Assembly: GCA_004352715.1 (NCBI GenBank)
Contig: SCFE01000110.1
Location: 1,588,131-1,652,130, forward strand
Reading direction: 5' to 3'
Source of the DNA: Hofstenia miamia
Lineage: Eukaryota > Xenacoelomorpha > Acoela
Length of the DNA stretch: 64,000 bases
Positions 24,201 to 39,200 of this stretch are shown piece after piece (the first letter of the stretch is position 1; the number at the start of each line of letters is the position of its first letter). A program made the position numbers and the translations under genes. The notes under the pieces are model-generated. The model did no database searches and was not told the origin of the DNA. It saw only the letters and a program-made list of their open reading frames with translations.

Positions 24201-27200
24201 TTTGTTTTTTGCTTTTTTCCAATTACTTTTCGAAGTCGGCTCATAGTTGATTCGCAAACACTTGCATTTATCCCTAAATTGGAGGGATGTCGGGCTAAAT
24301 ACGAACAAACTTAAGAGATAAACGATAACAAGTGTAAAATTGATAAAATCATTTGACCTGACTCAGTCATGTATACATTTATTACTTGAATTTGGTTTTC
24401 AGGACATCTAAACATATTTGTTTTAGTGCATATTCTTACAAAAATTATAAAATGTGTTTGTGATAAGTTTCTTTGTTGATTTCCCTTACTAGTTTCACTA
24501 ATTTCTAGCTAGTTTTTTATATCTACAAAATGCATCAACCAAATTTCTTGCTGCATTAGCCTTTTCCGATTTATCTAGAATATAAGGCTCCAATGTGTAA
24601 TTTGATTCATCTATTGATGTTGCATCACTTATAAGTTTTATTTCTTGGCATTAGGAAGACAAAATCTAACAAGACAAGTATTGCACTAATACTTTTGATG
24701 TACATTGACGTGTACGAAAATAAGGCAACACATAATTACGAAGTATATTGTTCAGATGATGAAATTTTCTTACATGACTACGCATTTTACTAATGGATTT
24801 CCCACAAAAATACAGCTTTTCAGTTTGTTTTTCTGTTCTGAGTTTTTTGCTACTTATGGAGGATGTAGAACAAGTTGCTGCATTTTCTTTATTAGAATCT
24901 GCGGTTGTGGCATTTTCAATCAAATCAAGGTGTTAAAGTATCTGGTTAATACATAAGTCTCAGCATTTCATTCTAAAAGCAAACAAATTTGATTAGCAAA
25001 GTATATGATAAAATAGCAACCGCATATTATAAAAACACGGAGTTTAAAATAAATAAGTTTGAAAATAAAATTCTACATACACAGCTCCACTATTATTCTC
25101 TAAATTGCACACACAGCGCCACTATTATTATCACATAATAGTACATTGGTATAAATTTCCTAATTCTTTAAAATACATAGCGCCAATTCTTGCTTACATT
25201 ACATATCTATTTGTTGTGTGGATAATACATCTATATACAATGTTTTACAAAAAATCAGAACGTTGAAGGTATTTTTCTCTAAGATATAGGCATTTAGCGT
25301 TGTGTAGCCATTGACCTATACTTGTATATAATAATTTAGATGAGTCACCTTTTCTTATTTGTAAAATTTTAGACAAAAAATACTCTAACTGCATTTATAT
25401 GAGCCATCTTTAGCTTAATGAACTATTTCAGAAGTTTTCCAACAAATCATGCACGCAATAAAGCAATAAACCATTGGCAACGGGGTGTTGTTACAGTGAG
25501 CTCCCGTTAAGTTATAAATGGGAACACTTCGGTTTTTATAAAAGCCGTTATTGTATTTGTTGTCTAAATTTTTCACATAAAAAAGCTATCTTAATCCAAC
25601 TATCATCTCTTCTTCTGTCAAATATCCATTCATCATTTTATGTTTTGATATTTGTCTCATGATTACTTTCAATGCGTTCTTATCCAACCAATTAATGTAT
25701 GCCATTTAGAATCCGAATGTGCACCATCCTAAGACATCTGTTCTTGGTCTCAAGAATGAAAAGATTATCCTTTTGGCTGCTTCTTCACTCCGAGCGAGTG
25801 TAGTAACTGAATCTGGCGCTGTTGCTACATGGATGGATCAGAGTGTGTCATCATATTGTGCATATAAGTTACAACACCCCGCCACAATATTCTCAGAATT
25901 AAATAATGAAAAAATTGTGTCTATTGCCTTATCTGAATTAATGACATGTGTGAAAACTGAATCTGGAAATCTCTTCTGGTGGTAAGTCTTCAAGTTATTC
26001 AATGTTTGTCCGTATAGAAACTCTAGCTAATGCTACAAAAATAATGGACGTTATGAACTTCGTAGTGTTTGGTACTAGAATGTTAGAAGTGGTAATAGCT
26101 GTAATAGCATGAGTAATGTATTGGTTTTGTAAAAGAAATTTTGATTTCCTAGTTTTTTACAAGCATTTAATGAGTAATTTTGACATTTCTATGCTAGGGT
26201 TGTTTTAGGGGCGTAATGCAGTTTTCGCAAAGACGTAAATTGTTAGAAAAGCAAGCTACTAAGACAAAGAAATCTTCAGGTTCGTCTTTGATCAATTCTC
26301 TACATTCATCTTCGCAAAGAGGAAATCCCTTTGTGAACCAGGTCTCCGAAGGTTGCAATGTTACAAAAAGAAAATGTCCCATGTATCATGCAGGTGCTAT
26401 TGGATTTCGTACTTATTCTTCAGTTCCAAGAGTAGGTCGTTTAATGGAAGATATTTGGAATTTGGATTCCAAATGCAGGTAACTTCTATTACCAATTTAA
26501 CTATTAATTTGAAACGATTAAGATTTAAAGTTTTGCCTACTGAACCGAAAAAGATTGATGATAGTAAAAAGCAAACTGAAATGATGCCACCTCCCAGTCC
26601 TGTTTCTGTAGGAAGTGACAGTTCTTCAGTGAAGTCTAGTCCGGCAGTATCGAGAAGTTAGTATTTATCTTTATTCAAGAAGCGTTTTTAATTTTTTCAA
26701 CATTATTTAAATATTCATTTAACAATTTTAACTTTTTATAGCGATTTTACTATTTTAGAACGGAAGAAAAGTGTAAGCCCTCATCCAATGATTGAAGACG
26801 AGCAAGAAGAATATTGGAGCCCTAAAAACGTCGTCTTTATTGAAGATTCTAAAAGTATTCCCATTGGCACTGTTGTTAAGGTATGCATGGCTGGTATTTG
26901 ATAGGGTTTAGGGTCATTGTAAATATTTAGGTTGATGGAAACATTGCTGCAGTTAAATTTCCCTCAGACAGGCATCCTCTTGGAAGAGATTTCAGTGATG
27001 GCGACACTTCTACTTTAATTAAGGAATGCAGACTTTTTCAGAAGGACGATTTACAGGTTTTGAAACCGAATAGTTTGCCCAAGTTCCCGGACTGTATCCA
27101 AAAGTTACCCCGGCGCATTTCTTTACCAGAAAAACTCAAAATTGTTGCATTTGATGTAGACGCGAAAGGTAACCTCAAATTTTGCAAAAGCATTAATTTT

Positions 27201-30200
27201 AGAATTTGCTTAATAATTTAATATTAGGTATTAACTGCGTGGCTCAAATGGCATCTAACAAATTGAGTTACATTTTGATTGACCCCTGTACCAGTAGATT
27301 TGAAGAAAATCGACGGTTTCCTACAGAAAGCAGTTCTTTTTTCGGTTTAGGACGTTCTGTCAATCTGTTATGCAGTTCTGAGGTTTGCGACATATAAAGC
27401 GAGTTTTTATGTTGATTTTTTCTTAGGAACACATTAAAGTAGTTCTGGATGGAAATGGGTGTCTCTACCCAATGGGACGAGACGATGCAGTCGATTTAAG
27501 AACGCCTGCACCTTTGAGTATGTTACCAACTTCAGCAGTTGCCTTAGCTACCCATTACCCTAAGGATAGCATTCAATTTAAAAATAGAATTCTTGTTGGC
27601 ATATTTGTTACTACAGTATGTATTCATTTTTATTGTTATAGATTTCAGTTCATTTTCGAATTAAAAATTGAATTTTAATGTCTTTCTTTATATACAAAAG
27701 TAACAAATAACTCGCGTTCAGTAAAATTTTTGTGAATATCTCAATCTCAGTAAAATTTCAGTTTTGAATTTATTAATGTGTTTACTGCCAATGTATCAAA
27801 CGTATAAAATTTTATATCGTTTTGTTAATTTTTCAGAGAAATTTGTATTGGTAGCTTTTTATTGACAGCAGTGCCAACAATACCAGAAGTTGAGGTTCTG
27901 AATTTTCGGATTTCAATCCTACAATTAGAATTTTCGATCCCGGATCTAGTTTCGAAGCTTTTTATAGCAATTATATTGAGCTGTGCTAAACGAGGTTTTC
28001 TTTGGAAAATTTACATATATTGCGAAACAGGAATTGCCAACTATGTTCACTTGGAATAGCAGAAAAGTTCAAGCCAAATCTGTTGAATTATATGTATAAC
28101 CGATAAATGCATCCTGAAATCGGGTTGAATTCACCACAAATACATATTTTGGAATTTGATCAATTTCAATTTAATGTCTTCATTAGAAAAATGTTTTGTT
28201 TGGTGCTAATAACGAAAAAGATTAACAAGGCGAAGTTACAGCATCGAAATCCAAATTATATTCCAATTTTGCGCATATTTTGGGACGCATACGTTTCATG
28301 TTTTTACTTATTTAAAGGAGTGCTCATCATGCAGAATAATTTTTTTTTCAATGAATTAATTTTTTTTAATTTGTATTAACGTTTTGAATAATGTGATTTA
28401 AATGTTTTTGTGTAGGCCCAACGAATGATGTCAGCGGTTTTGCAGTGTGATTGCAGTGCAGTCTCTCGTCAATTAGCCGAATTGGATCATGAAGCAAGTA
28501 AAACAACATCAAGAGTTCATGGAATTCTCATGGAAAGATGCGATGGAAACCGAAATATTCTTCATGCTGCTGTCTATCTTTGCAAACCACTGACTTCGTA
28601 TTCAGGGAGCAGTGAGTCAAGTTAGTTTTTAGTTTTTTTAATTTAAAAAACTACTGTAATTTTGAATTGCTTATTTACTTTTAATCTGATTCTAGATTCG
28701 TCAAGCGTCAGTGGATCGAACGCCGCTATAACTACTATTGCCCAATCATCTCTTGATTCAATTATCAACGCTACTCCTGTTGGTGACCTTTGTTCTACTG
28801 TGGAATCGCTTATTTCTGCCGCAACATCGCATGCAATTACAAGTTTAGCAGCTAGATCGTATGTACTCCTCTCCTACCAATTTAATAAACATCTTTATAA
28901 GTTCATTTTTATAAATTCAACAATTTGGTGTTTCGCCAAAAACCAATGCGTTGCTTTCAAAAAGTTAATGTAAGCTATTAGAGAAAATAAATGATCAATA
29001 ACATTACATGATATATTTACTATTGGGATTAAATATTCGGAAGAAATTAATCTGAATTGTGTTTACCCAATATTTTTAGAAATTCTTTGAAATCTATTGT
29101 ACCAATACCAATAGTAGTTAAAGGTTTTAGCAATTCTACCAAATAGCAGTTTCTGAGTTATACATTTGAAAATCTATATCATTATTTGCTGTAATCGTAT
29201 TAGCCAAACATTATAGTTTTACTTTGAACAAAATGTTTTAATTTTACATCATGGTCACTAATTAGAACTATTCGCGATGCCACGGTTCGTTCTGTTGATT
29301 CCACAAGTTCTTCCTCAAGTTCCAGAGATCGTGATCAACCCATCAGTGGCGCCATACCAACAATTAGCTGGCCACCGGATCCTCCGGCTTATGAAGCACT
29401 TTCTGCTATTTGTTAGTAACTTTAACTTAATTTTCTGATATAGGTGATACCAATTACTTGTTTTGGGTTAGACGAATAATTTGTTGGCATTTAATAAGTT
29501 TATTTAGCTGATCGCTCAATGGATTCCTCAGTGCCTACACCATGCAAACAAGAAGATGTACTAACTACGCCACGCGGCATGACTGACTTCGAGCGCCAGC
29601 GCGCTGCAATGACTATCCTCAGCGACATTGTTAATTGCACTCACTTGGCATCAGTTGAGTTGCTATCTGGAAAAGATGCGCGTGGAATGACACCTTTCAT
29701 GCTCGCAATCTCCCTTCGCGCATATGATGCTGCTTTGCATTTACTCAACGCTGCTGAAAAACTTTCACTGATTGAGGGCAGATTGGATATGGTAACAATC
29801 ATTTTACAAATGATTTTTTCATGCGCGATTTATTTATTAATTTTGTTCACTTATTTTTTTAGGATACCTTCATGCGTATGATTTATCCAGCAAACAGTTC
29901 GCATGCTGATTACAATCCTCTATACATGTTGTGCTGTAATGACAATTGCAGTTTTACTTGGACCGGAGATCTTCATATTAATCAAGATATTTTTGAATGC
30001 CGAACTTGTGGACTTCAAGATACATTGTGCTGTTGCACTGAGTGTGCAAGAACTTGTCATCAAGGTCATGAATGCAAGTAGGTTTCCATGTTATTTTCTT
30101 CGTTGTTATTGTAAAATCAAGGCCTTCATTCATGTTGCAAATAGATTTGATGTTGGGTTACGATATTTGACAATTTATTACAGTAATGCGTGAAATGATT

Positions 30201-33200
30201 AATGCAAAGTGATATTTCAAAAATGTTTTGCCGTTTTTTAATTTTTTATTTACCAATCGCTCGTTGCAGTTAGGAACAGAGAGCGGCAGCCTCCCCTATC
30301 TATACAATTATTTTAATGTCATTTTTCGATTCGACAAATTTCTCTCGAAGTTATTTTGTGTTAAGGGCTAAGTTGAGATGCTTTTAATACAACATTTGTA
30401 AATAGAAGATATTTTAGAATCAAAAAAATATCACCAACAGCATACTGTGATTGTTGGCGTCGTGGTAGATGTTGCGCTTTAAGCGAAGGTAATCAGGTGG
30501 CACGTTATCAACTTCTGTGCAGTCTGCTTCCAATTACAAATTTGGTTACCATACCTAATGCACGAGGAGAACATCTTTTATTATTTCTTATTCAAACTGT
30601 TGCGCGCCAGGTGTCGGAACAAAGTGGATTCAGTGTTAATAAGTCGACATCTTCAAGAACTGCTAAGCGCGATACTGGTGGGTACTTTCGACTTGTTTAG
30701 TTCTGATTAATGAATTTTAAAGCATTACATTTAGATGTAGAAAGTATGCCTGAACACAATCTTGATCCACCAAAATTTTGTCCTCGTGCTTTAACACGAG
30801 TTCTTCAAGATTGGAATGCTGTGAAGAGCATGATCTGTTCTGGTTTTGAAATTCCCCGCCTAGATTTAGCTGATGACCAACGGGCTTATTTAATGAGTCA
30901 AACTGGGTCCGCTCGTCTGGATGCATTTGCATTTAAACTGGTTGTCAGATGCAAAGTTGAAGTAAGCTCAGATTACATTTTAACTATAATTTATGATTAC
31001 GAATTTACTCTATTTTTTTGCTCATTTTGCGAGTCACTTAAATTGTGATAAAGATTTTATTAAATAGTACTCTTTTGATGCCAATCCAATACTTTGGAAT
31101 CTATTTAAATAAATTTCTTAATCGCTTGGACAACATCAAATGTTGTTATAGATGCTTTCTTGAATTTCAGTAGATATTTGTAAAATTACTAGTGATAATT
31201 CTTGGCTTTTCCAAATTTGTCTTCTCAGCGATATGTAATGACATTTTAAATTTCGAAAATGCGGCACTTCGAATGTTAAATGTGCGCTCCGTTTTGCGCC
31301 ATCACTAAATGTTCGTTGATTTTTCTAGTCGGTCGCCATGCAATTTCGTGAAAATTTCAGGCATCCAAGTGTTTATTGGCAAACTGCGGAAAATGATGCA
31401 ACTAGAAAAGATTGTAATTGGAAGTTACGGTGTTGTACCAAAAAACGAAATATCTTTTTGAATAACGTGTTTAAATCAGAAGATCGAATATCATTTAGAT
31501 AAGTTAATCATATGCTTTCATGTTAAAGCAAACTAACTAAATCTTACGTAGTGCATTTACATATAACCTTCAAAATTATATCAAATTTGCACAAGTTGTT
31601 GATGACCAATTTCAGATAATTGCTAGTTTCTTGTATAGGTTAGCAGTTATTACATTCACTGAATAAATTCATATTTGATCCAGTAAATTTCATAATTTGT
31701 GTCATTATTCGTATTGAATTGTTATTAAATTTAATGATGTCATGTTTAGATGACGTTTTTGGATACATTATTATCTACTCTTGTGAAAAGAATGGTTAAT
31801 ACTGTCGGTGATGAAAAACAAGAGGCCATGAATGTTTCTCGCAGATTCGTACGTGCAATTGCGCGTATTTTTGTAATTCTTAGTCTGGAAACTCAGCAGT
31901 CCAAATCAAAGAGGTAAGAGTTGTTTAGAATTCCATTGTTTTTATTGTTTTTCTTAGCTCAATGGTTTCGGAACCGATTCGCCGCTGTAAAAAAGTATTC
32001 CAAACTCTAATTCACTTCGCCATTGAAGAGTTGATAGAAACCGCCGACGCGCTCATCGCTCCTGTAAGAATGGGCATTGCTCGGCCTACGCGCGCGTTTG
32101 CTACTTCAGTCACAATAGGAGAAAAACAAGTTGGTTTTTTTATATATTTATGTTGCCACTTACCATTAGTTTTCGAAATGTTAATATATTGTTGTATGAT
32201 TTAGATATATTTTACATTTATGTGTACTGACACTGTTTAATCTTTAGGGTAGCGGTGAATTGTTCAATATTGAACCTATGCCTTTACGCTCAACTGATGG
32301 TCCATCTAACTCTATAAACGATGTTTACACTGGCGCCAATAACAGTCGATTCGATCATGATCTTAATTCTACCAACAATGACAACACATTGCAGGTATGT
32401 TAGATTTTTATGAATTAGTTTTATTTTTGTTAAGAACGATCAGAGAGGTGTGATGGATCTGGATGATTCGGGAAATGGAGAAGTCCTTAATATGAGTACG
32501 AATGAACCAATTGTAAGTTTAGTACTTTAATTTTACATTCGATTTAAATTTTATTCACTTTTGATGAATGCTTATTTGGTCATTTTTACGTTTAGTATTT
32601 TTTGATATTTCACCAAATGATATTTTTCCTTGTTTTTTTTGTTAGCTGCTTCAATGATATTACGATAGTAACTTATTTGCTAACAAAATTATGAAATCAA
32701 CTAGAATTCGAAATATATTTTCGTTTATAATTCTTTTTATCTGTGATGAATCCTGTGTTAACTGGAATTAGAAAATAGTGGTGACTTTTATTGCGCAATG
32801 CGTAAATAGAAATTTTATTTATACTTGAAATAACGTGTTCTCATCAAATCATCTGGAGCTGACCAAATAGTCATATGATGTTTTCAGTCTTTGTGTCAAC
32901 ATTCATATATTTAACTTGCATTTGTGGCCATTTCATACTTATAAATTGTATAATTTAATTTGGTATGTAGTATGATTAAAGCTCAATTAAATGTGTTTTG
33001 AAAATTCATTGTTGGCATGAAGATAGTTTCAAAGTAAATAGTAGGCTTCGGCTTTACACCGAAAAAATCGAAACGCGGTTTTTACTTAAAGCCGACACCG
33101 AACCGAGAAAAAATGAAAACCGAATTTTAGCAGAAACAATCGCCTATAATGTTATTTCCCAAAACAATGCACTACTCTTGGAGTAAACGTAAAAATGCTT

Positions 33201-36200
33201 GCCAAATTGAAATGTAATCGTGGTTTACGTAACTAACATCTTACCTAGTGTTATGAAAATATACTTTTGAAAAAATTTGTTTTCTTGTATAACGTTTTCA
33301 AATACCAATAGTATTTAGCTAAAAAATTTAAAATCAAACCACGGTCTTAGGGAGTAAAACACCAAAACAGCGCATTTTTTGGAAATCTCCGAGTGCTAGT
33401 GAATAGAATAATGAACTTGCTATATTTTTGACAAGTTAATACCAATTGTTAATTTATTGGCCACGTTTTTAATGCAGTACTGTACTACGCCACCTTGCAT
33501 GTTAAGCCGGATATTTACTGCAATTTATCTCTTCACTACACGTATAAACTGAACAATGATTGACATGACTAAATAACTTCTTTTATAGTCCAAGAATTTG
33601 TGCGAAGCAGATGTCGTAAAGGTTAAAAAGAGACTATATAAGAATTGTGATAGCACCATAAACAAAAATTTTAACAAATCACACTAAAAATTAATAAGTA
33701 TTAAGGAAACTTAATAGGCGCTTCTGTTTCTGTGTAGGAACGGCTTGCTGCATTGGCTAAATTCTCTTCGGATGGAACCCAATGTATAATAAGGTTTTTC
33801 AGTCTAGCCATAATTGTTGCGAAGATACAGAGTAAGAAGGGTGCACCAAATGTTTTACCAGATTTAAGCCATTACACTAGTGGTCAATTATCCAGAATTA
33901 TTGTAGCACCGGGCTCAGCTTTCCATATTACTATAGTAGCCGCCTGCAATTCCAACTGCAAAAAATATGAGCTCTATGCTGAAGTTTGTAAGGGGTATTG
34001 CCATCCTTCTGCTGTCACTAGTCCTAAGGTAAATTCAGAGGGGTCCGAATACCAAAGTTGAGTAGATAGTGTAGAAAAAACAGTCTTCCAGGGTATCCTA
34101 AAGGGTGATATATGAATTATGGAAGTGACTTTGTGCTAAGTCGAATCGAGGATCAGCGACATTGTATAGAGGTTTCAAAATGTTGAAGGTAGCTATTAGT
34201 GGCCATGAAAACGTAAGGTGGTCTAAAACTCTCTCTCTACACTTTTCGATTATCATACGCAAGGGAATTTCTGCTATTAAGGATAGAGCTTGTTTTCTTT
34301 CATCTGTAGCAGAGACTACACTTTCTTCAATATTAATATGAAAACCCAAGAACTTCATGTTTGACGCCAATCCTGCGGACTCGTCCACCTGTAAAATTTT
34401 GATTCCAATCTGTCTTATAGTATTTATCCATTCGTATATAATATTCCAGTCTCTTTTATCGAACACGAGCAAAAAATTATCAATATGCGACCATGAAAAA
34501 GAGCATTTCTGTCTAATTGACTGCAACAAGGCACATGAAAGGAGTTGGCATGGCGCGACCGAATAGCTTAAGCCCATACGAGCACGTTTGAATTGGTATT
34601 TACTTCCATAGTGAGCTATGAACGCCGTCTTGTAACGATCTTTAATGTATACGCGAATGTTATAAAGGGCATGACGAAGATCTAATTGTATGGCAACATG
34701 ATCTAGAGGTGGCTGATGTCTCGCTGCAACACGCAGGAATTAAGATTTATAGGATATGGTATAATACCTTTGATTACTATGTACTTAACAATATTATATG
34801 GTTATTGAAGTTCAAGACTTTCGAGTTTGCTGTAGCCAAGAAATTAATCAACTATGGAAGGCATTGGCTCTAATAAATGGAATAGGCACTAGTGTAATGC
34901 ATATGATTAAGAAACTGTTAAAATTGCAACATCATTAATATAAAAAAAATTTGTTACAAACGACGAATATTGTTACAAACGGCGTATATATATGAAAATG
35001 ATTATAAATGACGAATATAAGTTCTGCATAAATTACAAACGGCGAATATATATATATATATACACGATAACTAATAACAAGAATATGGGAGCATATTAAT
35101 GTACATCTAAAATCAGAAATATTTATAAAAATCGAACAACGACCATTAATGTTCTATTAATGTACAAAAGCATATAAATATGAAACCTAAATAGCTGCTT
35201 CATAATCTGCAATGACAAGATTGAATTTCAGTTGTGCGAATTGTGACTTTATCTCATGCCTTTTTGCCTTGCTCTGCTCAACCTGAGGAAACGAAATTTC
35301 ATTGCAATCGCAGATTGCGATGTCACTTCGTTGAAAATGTCGCGAATCGACGTCCGACCGAATCTTCTTTGACTCTTCGCTTTAATTCACTTTTAACTTT
35401 ATTCACAGCAATTTGCTGATTCACTTTACTGTGATTATGAGGTCGCTAAATGTAACAAGACCGTAACAAAGTAGAAAATTTAAAAAAACTTGATTTCAGT
35501 GAAAAATCTCCACCATAAACAACTCTTTCTGAACACGTTTTCGTCAAGTGGCATTTTAAATATACTGTTATCCCACATGTATAGTCTTTGGCGTATAAAT
35601 AGCCACCAAAACTATAATTTGCTATTTCGTCGAGCACGCTCAAGTATTACTAGTTCTTGACTAATTGCAAATGTTAATGTAAATAATCACAAATAATAAA
35701 AATTAATTGCGCACAATAAATTTATGAAATTTAAATTTTCGAAATATGGTATTTTACGAAACAAATATGTACGAAATTTAGTATTTACGAAATACTATTT
35801 TACGAAATAAAATATTACGAAATTTAAATTTTACGAAATATACTGCATTACGAAATAATAAAGCACGAGATTTCAGCTTTACGAAAAAATTTATTTACGA
35901 AATTAAGAAGCTTACCCATTTCTACAGGGGTCCTTCGAAAACATCGTCATCTGTTGAGGGCTGATTTTTTCTTATGGGGTCTCTGAAGAAAAAATTTTTG
36001 TCCAAGAATCCACACGCCCTTCTGCGGGTTCAACGCAATAAGCACTAATATCTAGCTATGTAACCTAAATTAATGCACAAACTTTACAAATGGTTTGCTT
36101 GAAATGTGCAAAAATGTTTGCAACTAGACCTATAAGCCGATGGTGGAAATTCCCAGCATAGTTTATAGCGTTTTATTATATACTCTATCATTTTACTGCA

Positions 36201-39200
36201 CAGTGAATTTTTGGACACCTTGTACGATAAAAATGCGGTTTTCTAGAAAAACGTATATTTTTGCCCTACTGTACTTCCCCAGTTTCTCCTTGACAAGTGG
36301 ATAAATATAGCAACGGTTTTAATAAAATACCAGTCTCAGAAATTGTACTGTTGATTGCCAAAATTGGGAGGTGCCTGGTTTAATAAGTAAGCAGTTGTAG
36401 TTTCCCAAGCGCATACCATGCCCTTAAAACTGACTAACATTGTTAAAATATGTTGGAGAACATTGTTTCCTAAAAAGAAATAGCATTTGACTATTGATAG
36501 TTTTTCTCAATCGTACATTTTTCATTATATAGTTATTTTTTAGCTGGATACAATTGCGGAAGAATCCGAAAATGAGCAACCTGAATTGAATATGTTAGAT
36601 TTGGGAGAGGACCGTGATGAGATGGAAGAATCAGCTCCAAATCATGGAGTATGTTGTTAATTCATTTATTTTTTATTGTAATGAAGATTTCCTTTTTTCA
36701 CAATGTCATTGTTTAGGCTGATAGCGACATGGAGATAGATCTTTTGGACGACGATAGTGATACATCTAGTGACGTACAATCAGTTGAGATTGCACCTACA
36801 ATTAACGAATCAATGCCTATTCCCGATCATGTATCCCCAAGACCTTCAGCTGTCAATGCCTTTCTTTCAGATGAGGAAGATGTATCTCATTCAGAGGATG
36901 GTGATGAAGATGATGAGTCGGACTCTAGCCAACCTTATGATGGTGTGGTTAGTGGGTCATCTACTAGAAATGTTTCAATGCCGCAATCTATTCAGTGGGC
37001 AATCGGTGGGCAACCTTTGCCTCNAATGTTGGACGGAAAATTTACAAACTCTTTCCAAAAAAACCCCAAAACTCGATTTAAAAAAAAGAAAATTGACATT
37101 TTCGACAAATGAGNACGATGAGTCGGACTCTAGCCAACCTTATGATGGTGTGGTTAGTGGGTCATCTACTAGAAATGTTTCAATGCCGCAATCTATTCAG
37201 TGGGCAATCGGTGGGCAACCTTTGCCTCCTCCACGGTCGACACTTCAGCAAACACGTTAGTCTAAACAGTTTGTTAATGTTCACGCAGTTTTTGTGCGTA
37301 AATTTTTAAGTTTTAATAATGAAAGAACAAAATTTCGATTGCTATTTTTTAATATAACTTTTAGAAATTTTAAATATACAAACCTAGTCTTTATGCATTT
37401 TGCTATTTGCGCCAGAGGATTTGATCTTTTTGCACATATATTTTGGTGGTTTTTGCCAAAATTATTTCAAGACTTATTACCTGAAGATTATTTTTTTATA
37501 ATCTGTATCATTCATAATAAGACTGTAAGCAATGTAATATTTTTCTAACATTATCTAATCGATTTGTTCGACACTTGCATTTTTCTCAAACCAATTTCTA
37601 TTTTTTTACTTTTTCATAAGTCAAGGGCGAATTGTAGAAACATTTATCATTGCAATGAAGGGTTTTCCTTCGTTTCCATAAAGGTGGCGCTGTCCGTTTG
37701 AAAACAGTCCTGCTTTTAACACTTAAAGAATGTATTGTTTAATAATTACATAAAACTCAATTTTTGACATTTTCCTTCATATAGTGGCAAATTGAAGCTC
37801 ATGTTTTGTCAAATTTTATTTTATTGTTAGAAAAATTAACTTTATTAAGGAATTTAAAATTTCAGTTCTAATTTGTATCTATTTTCATACTTACTACAAA
37901 TAATTAAAATAACTTCACAGAATGTTTAGAAGTAATTTATGTGGATCCCTCATCCATTCGCCGAAATCCAATGAGCAATTCTGGTGTTCAATCAAACACA
38001 TTGGAGGCGTGTACAAGTGGGGCGACCAATGTTTCGCTGGCCAAAGGATTTAGTCTTATTATGAGATATCTCGCCGAATTAATCAATTTAGTTACAGAGG
38101 AAGATTTATCAGTTAGCAATTTAGATGCACAAGCAGCAAAACTTTTGGTATTTTTTAATTTTTTAATGTTTGTTTCTTAATTTATGAAAGGAAGTCGTAC
38201 GTTTTCAAGTTTATATTTTTAAAATTGAAATCAAAACTCGAATTTCGTTTACAACTGCGCAAGGTATGTCATGTTAAACACATACACACTACACATTTTC
38301 TTCCTATACTTACCTAATATAAGAAAACTCCATTTTCTTGATTTTATTCAGCTTTCTGCTATTTTCAATGTTAATGTATCTCATTTAATAGTGTTAACAT
38401 GATAATTTTGTTACGTATATTCTTCAATGCAATCTTATTTTGAAAAAATTGAATCTTCGATGTTATATTTTAAACCTAGAATGCATAAAATGCATGACAT
38501 CTTCCTCTGCATGACATGGTCAGTTGTCCAGTTACAGTAAAGACACGCTTTTGACATCATTATTTTAAACAAATAAAAGTAATATAAATTCAAGGACTAT
38601 GATTGCTACAAATTAAGTTAGTAAAAATCCCACAAGTAATTTTTTGACAAAAGTGTGCACGATTTGGTCGAGTTGTTTTTCTTGCAACAGCAGCAAAGAT
38701 TTCGTGCATTTGAAACACAAGCACTTGATTCCACTATTAAGCTTCTTGGTTTGTTTTTTCTTTATTGAATCCTGTAAAGTCGATGATGCTTGTTTTCCCA
38801 TGTTCAATGCATTTTCACATAATTTCCTTGAAAGTTCAATTAATTTTTTTCAAAAACAGTACAATTTTTGCAAATTATGAAGGCATTCAAACATGCGATA
38901 TCAAGAATATTTCTAAAGACATTTGTAGATTACTGATTATGTCCTTGATTATGTCTTTTGAAAAATATGTCTTTATATGTTAAATATGTTTAAACATATG
39001 TCTTTGTTTAAACATAAAATTCGCATCCCTGATTATGACGCACCCATATTAACCGTTACACTTTCAAATGCACGTTTTGATAGCGAATTCCTACGCAAAT
39101 TGGATTTATATATAAATTGAAATGAGCACACTTTCTTCACAGTAAATTTGTTTTACTTTTTATTATTTTGTTGCAAATCAAGTTTAAATGTTTTCATTAG

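Larger units (their letters stand above)
20021..25709 (+). other. UBR5 intron 5 (5.7 kb)
   Basis: AT-rich. Contains direct repeats near 21.0-21.3 kb, minus-strand coding remnants at 21.7-22.3 and 23.4-24.9 kb, TTA/ATT microsatellites at 22.7-22.8 and 23.0 kb, and an iteron cluster near 25.1 kb. The rest shows nothing recognisable. Confidence 0.7.
32513..36543 (+). other. UBR5 intron 23 (4.0 kb)
   Basis: Holds a minus-strand reverse-transcriptase fragment (34.1-34.7 kb), an inverted copy of a repeat family with iterons (34.8-35.2 kb) and a TTACGAAAT-type array (35.7-35.9 kb). The stretch 32.5-33.7 kb shows only AT-rich DNA with a TTCGGTTT-like low-level motif near 33.05-33.12 kb. A 102-codon plus frame at 33753-34061 has no identity I can give. 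Confidence 0.7.

Noticed and set aside
27862-28379. Two frames in intron 12 as alternative exons
   Set aside because: Exons 12 and 13 join in phase 0 with conserved sequence on both sides; the frames show AT-rich composition only.
33753-34061. 102-codon plus frame after a tgtgtag acceptor-like site, considered as a UBR5 exon
   Set aside because: It shows no UBR5 similarity, and exons 23 and 24 already join in phase 0 without it.
36757-37309. Extra open frames over exon 25
   Set aside because: They arise from the duplicated 112 bases and the Ns, not from a second gene.
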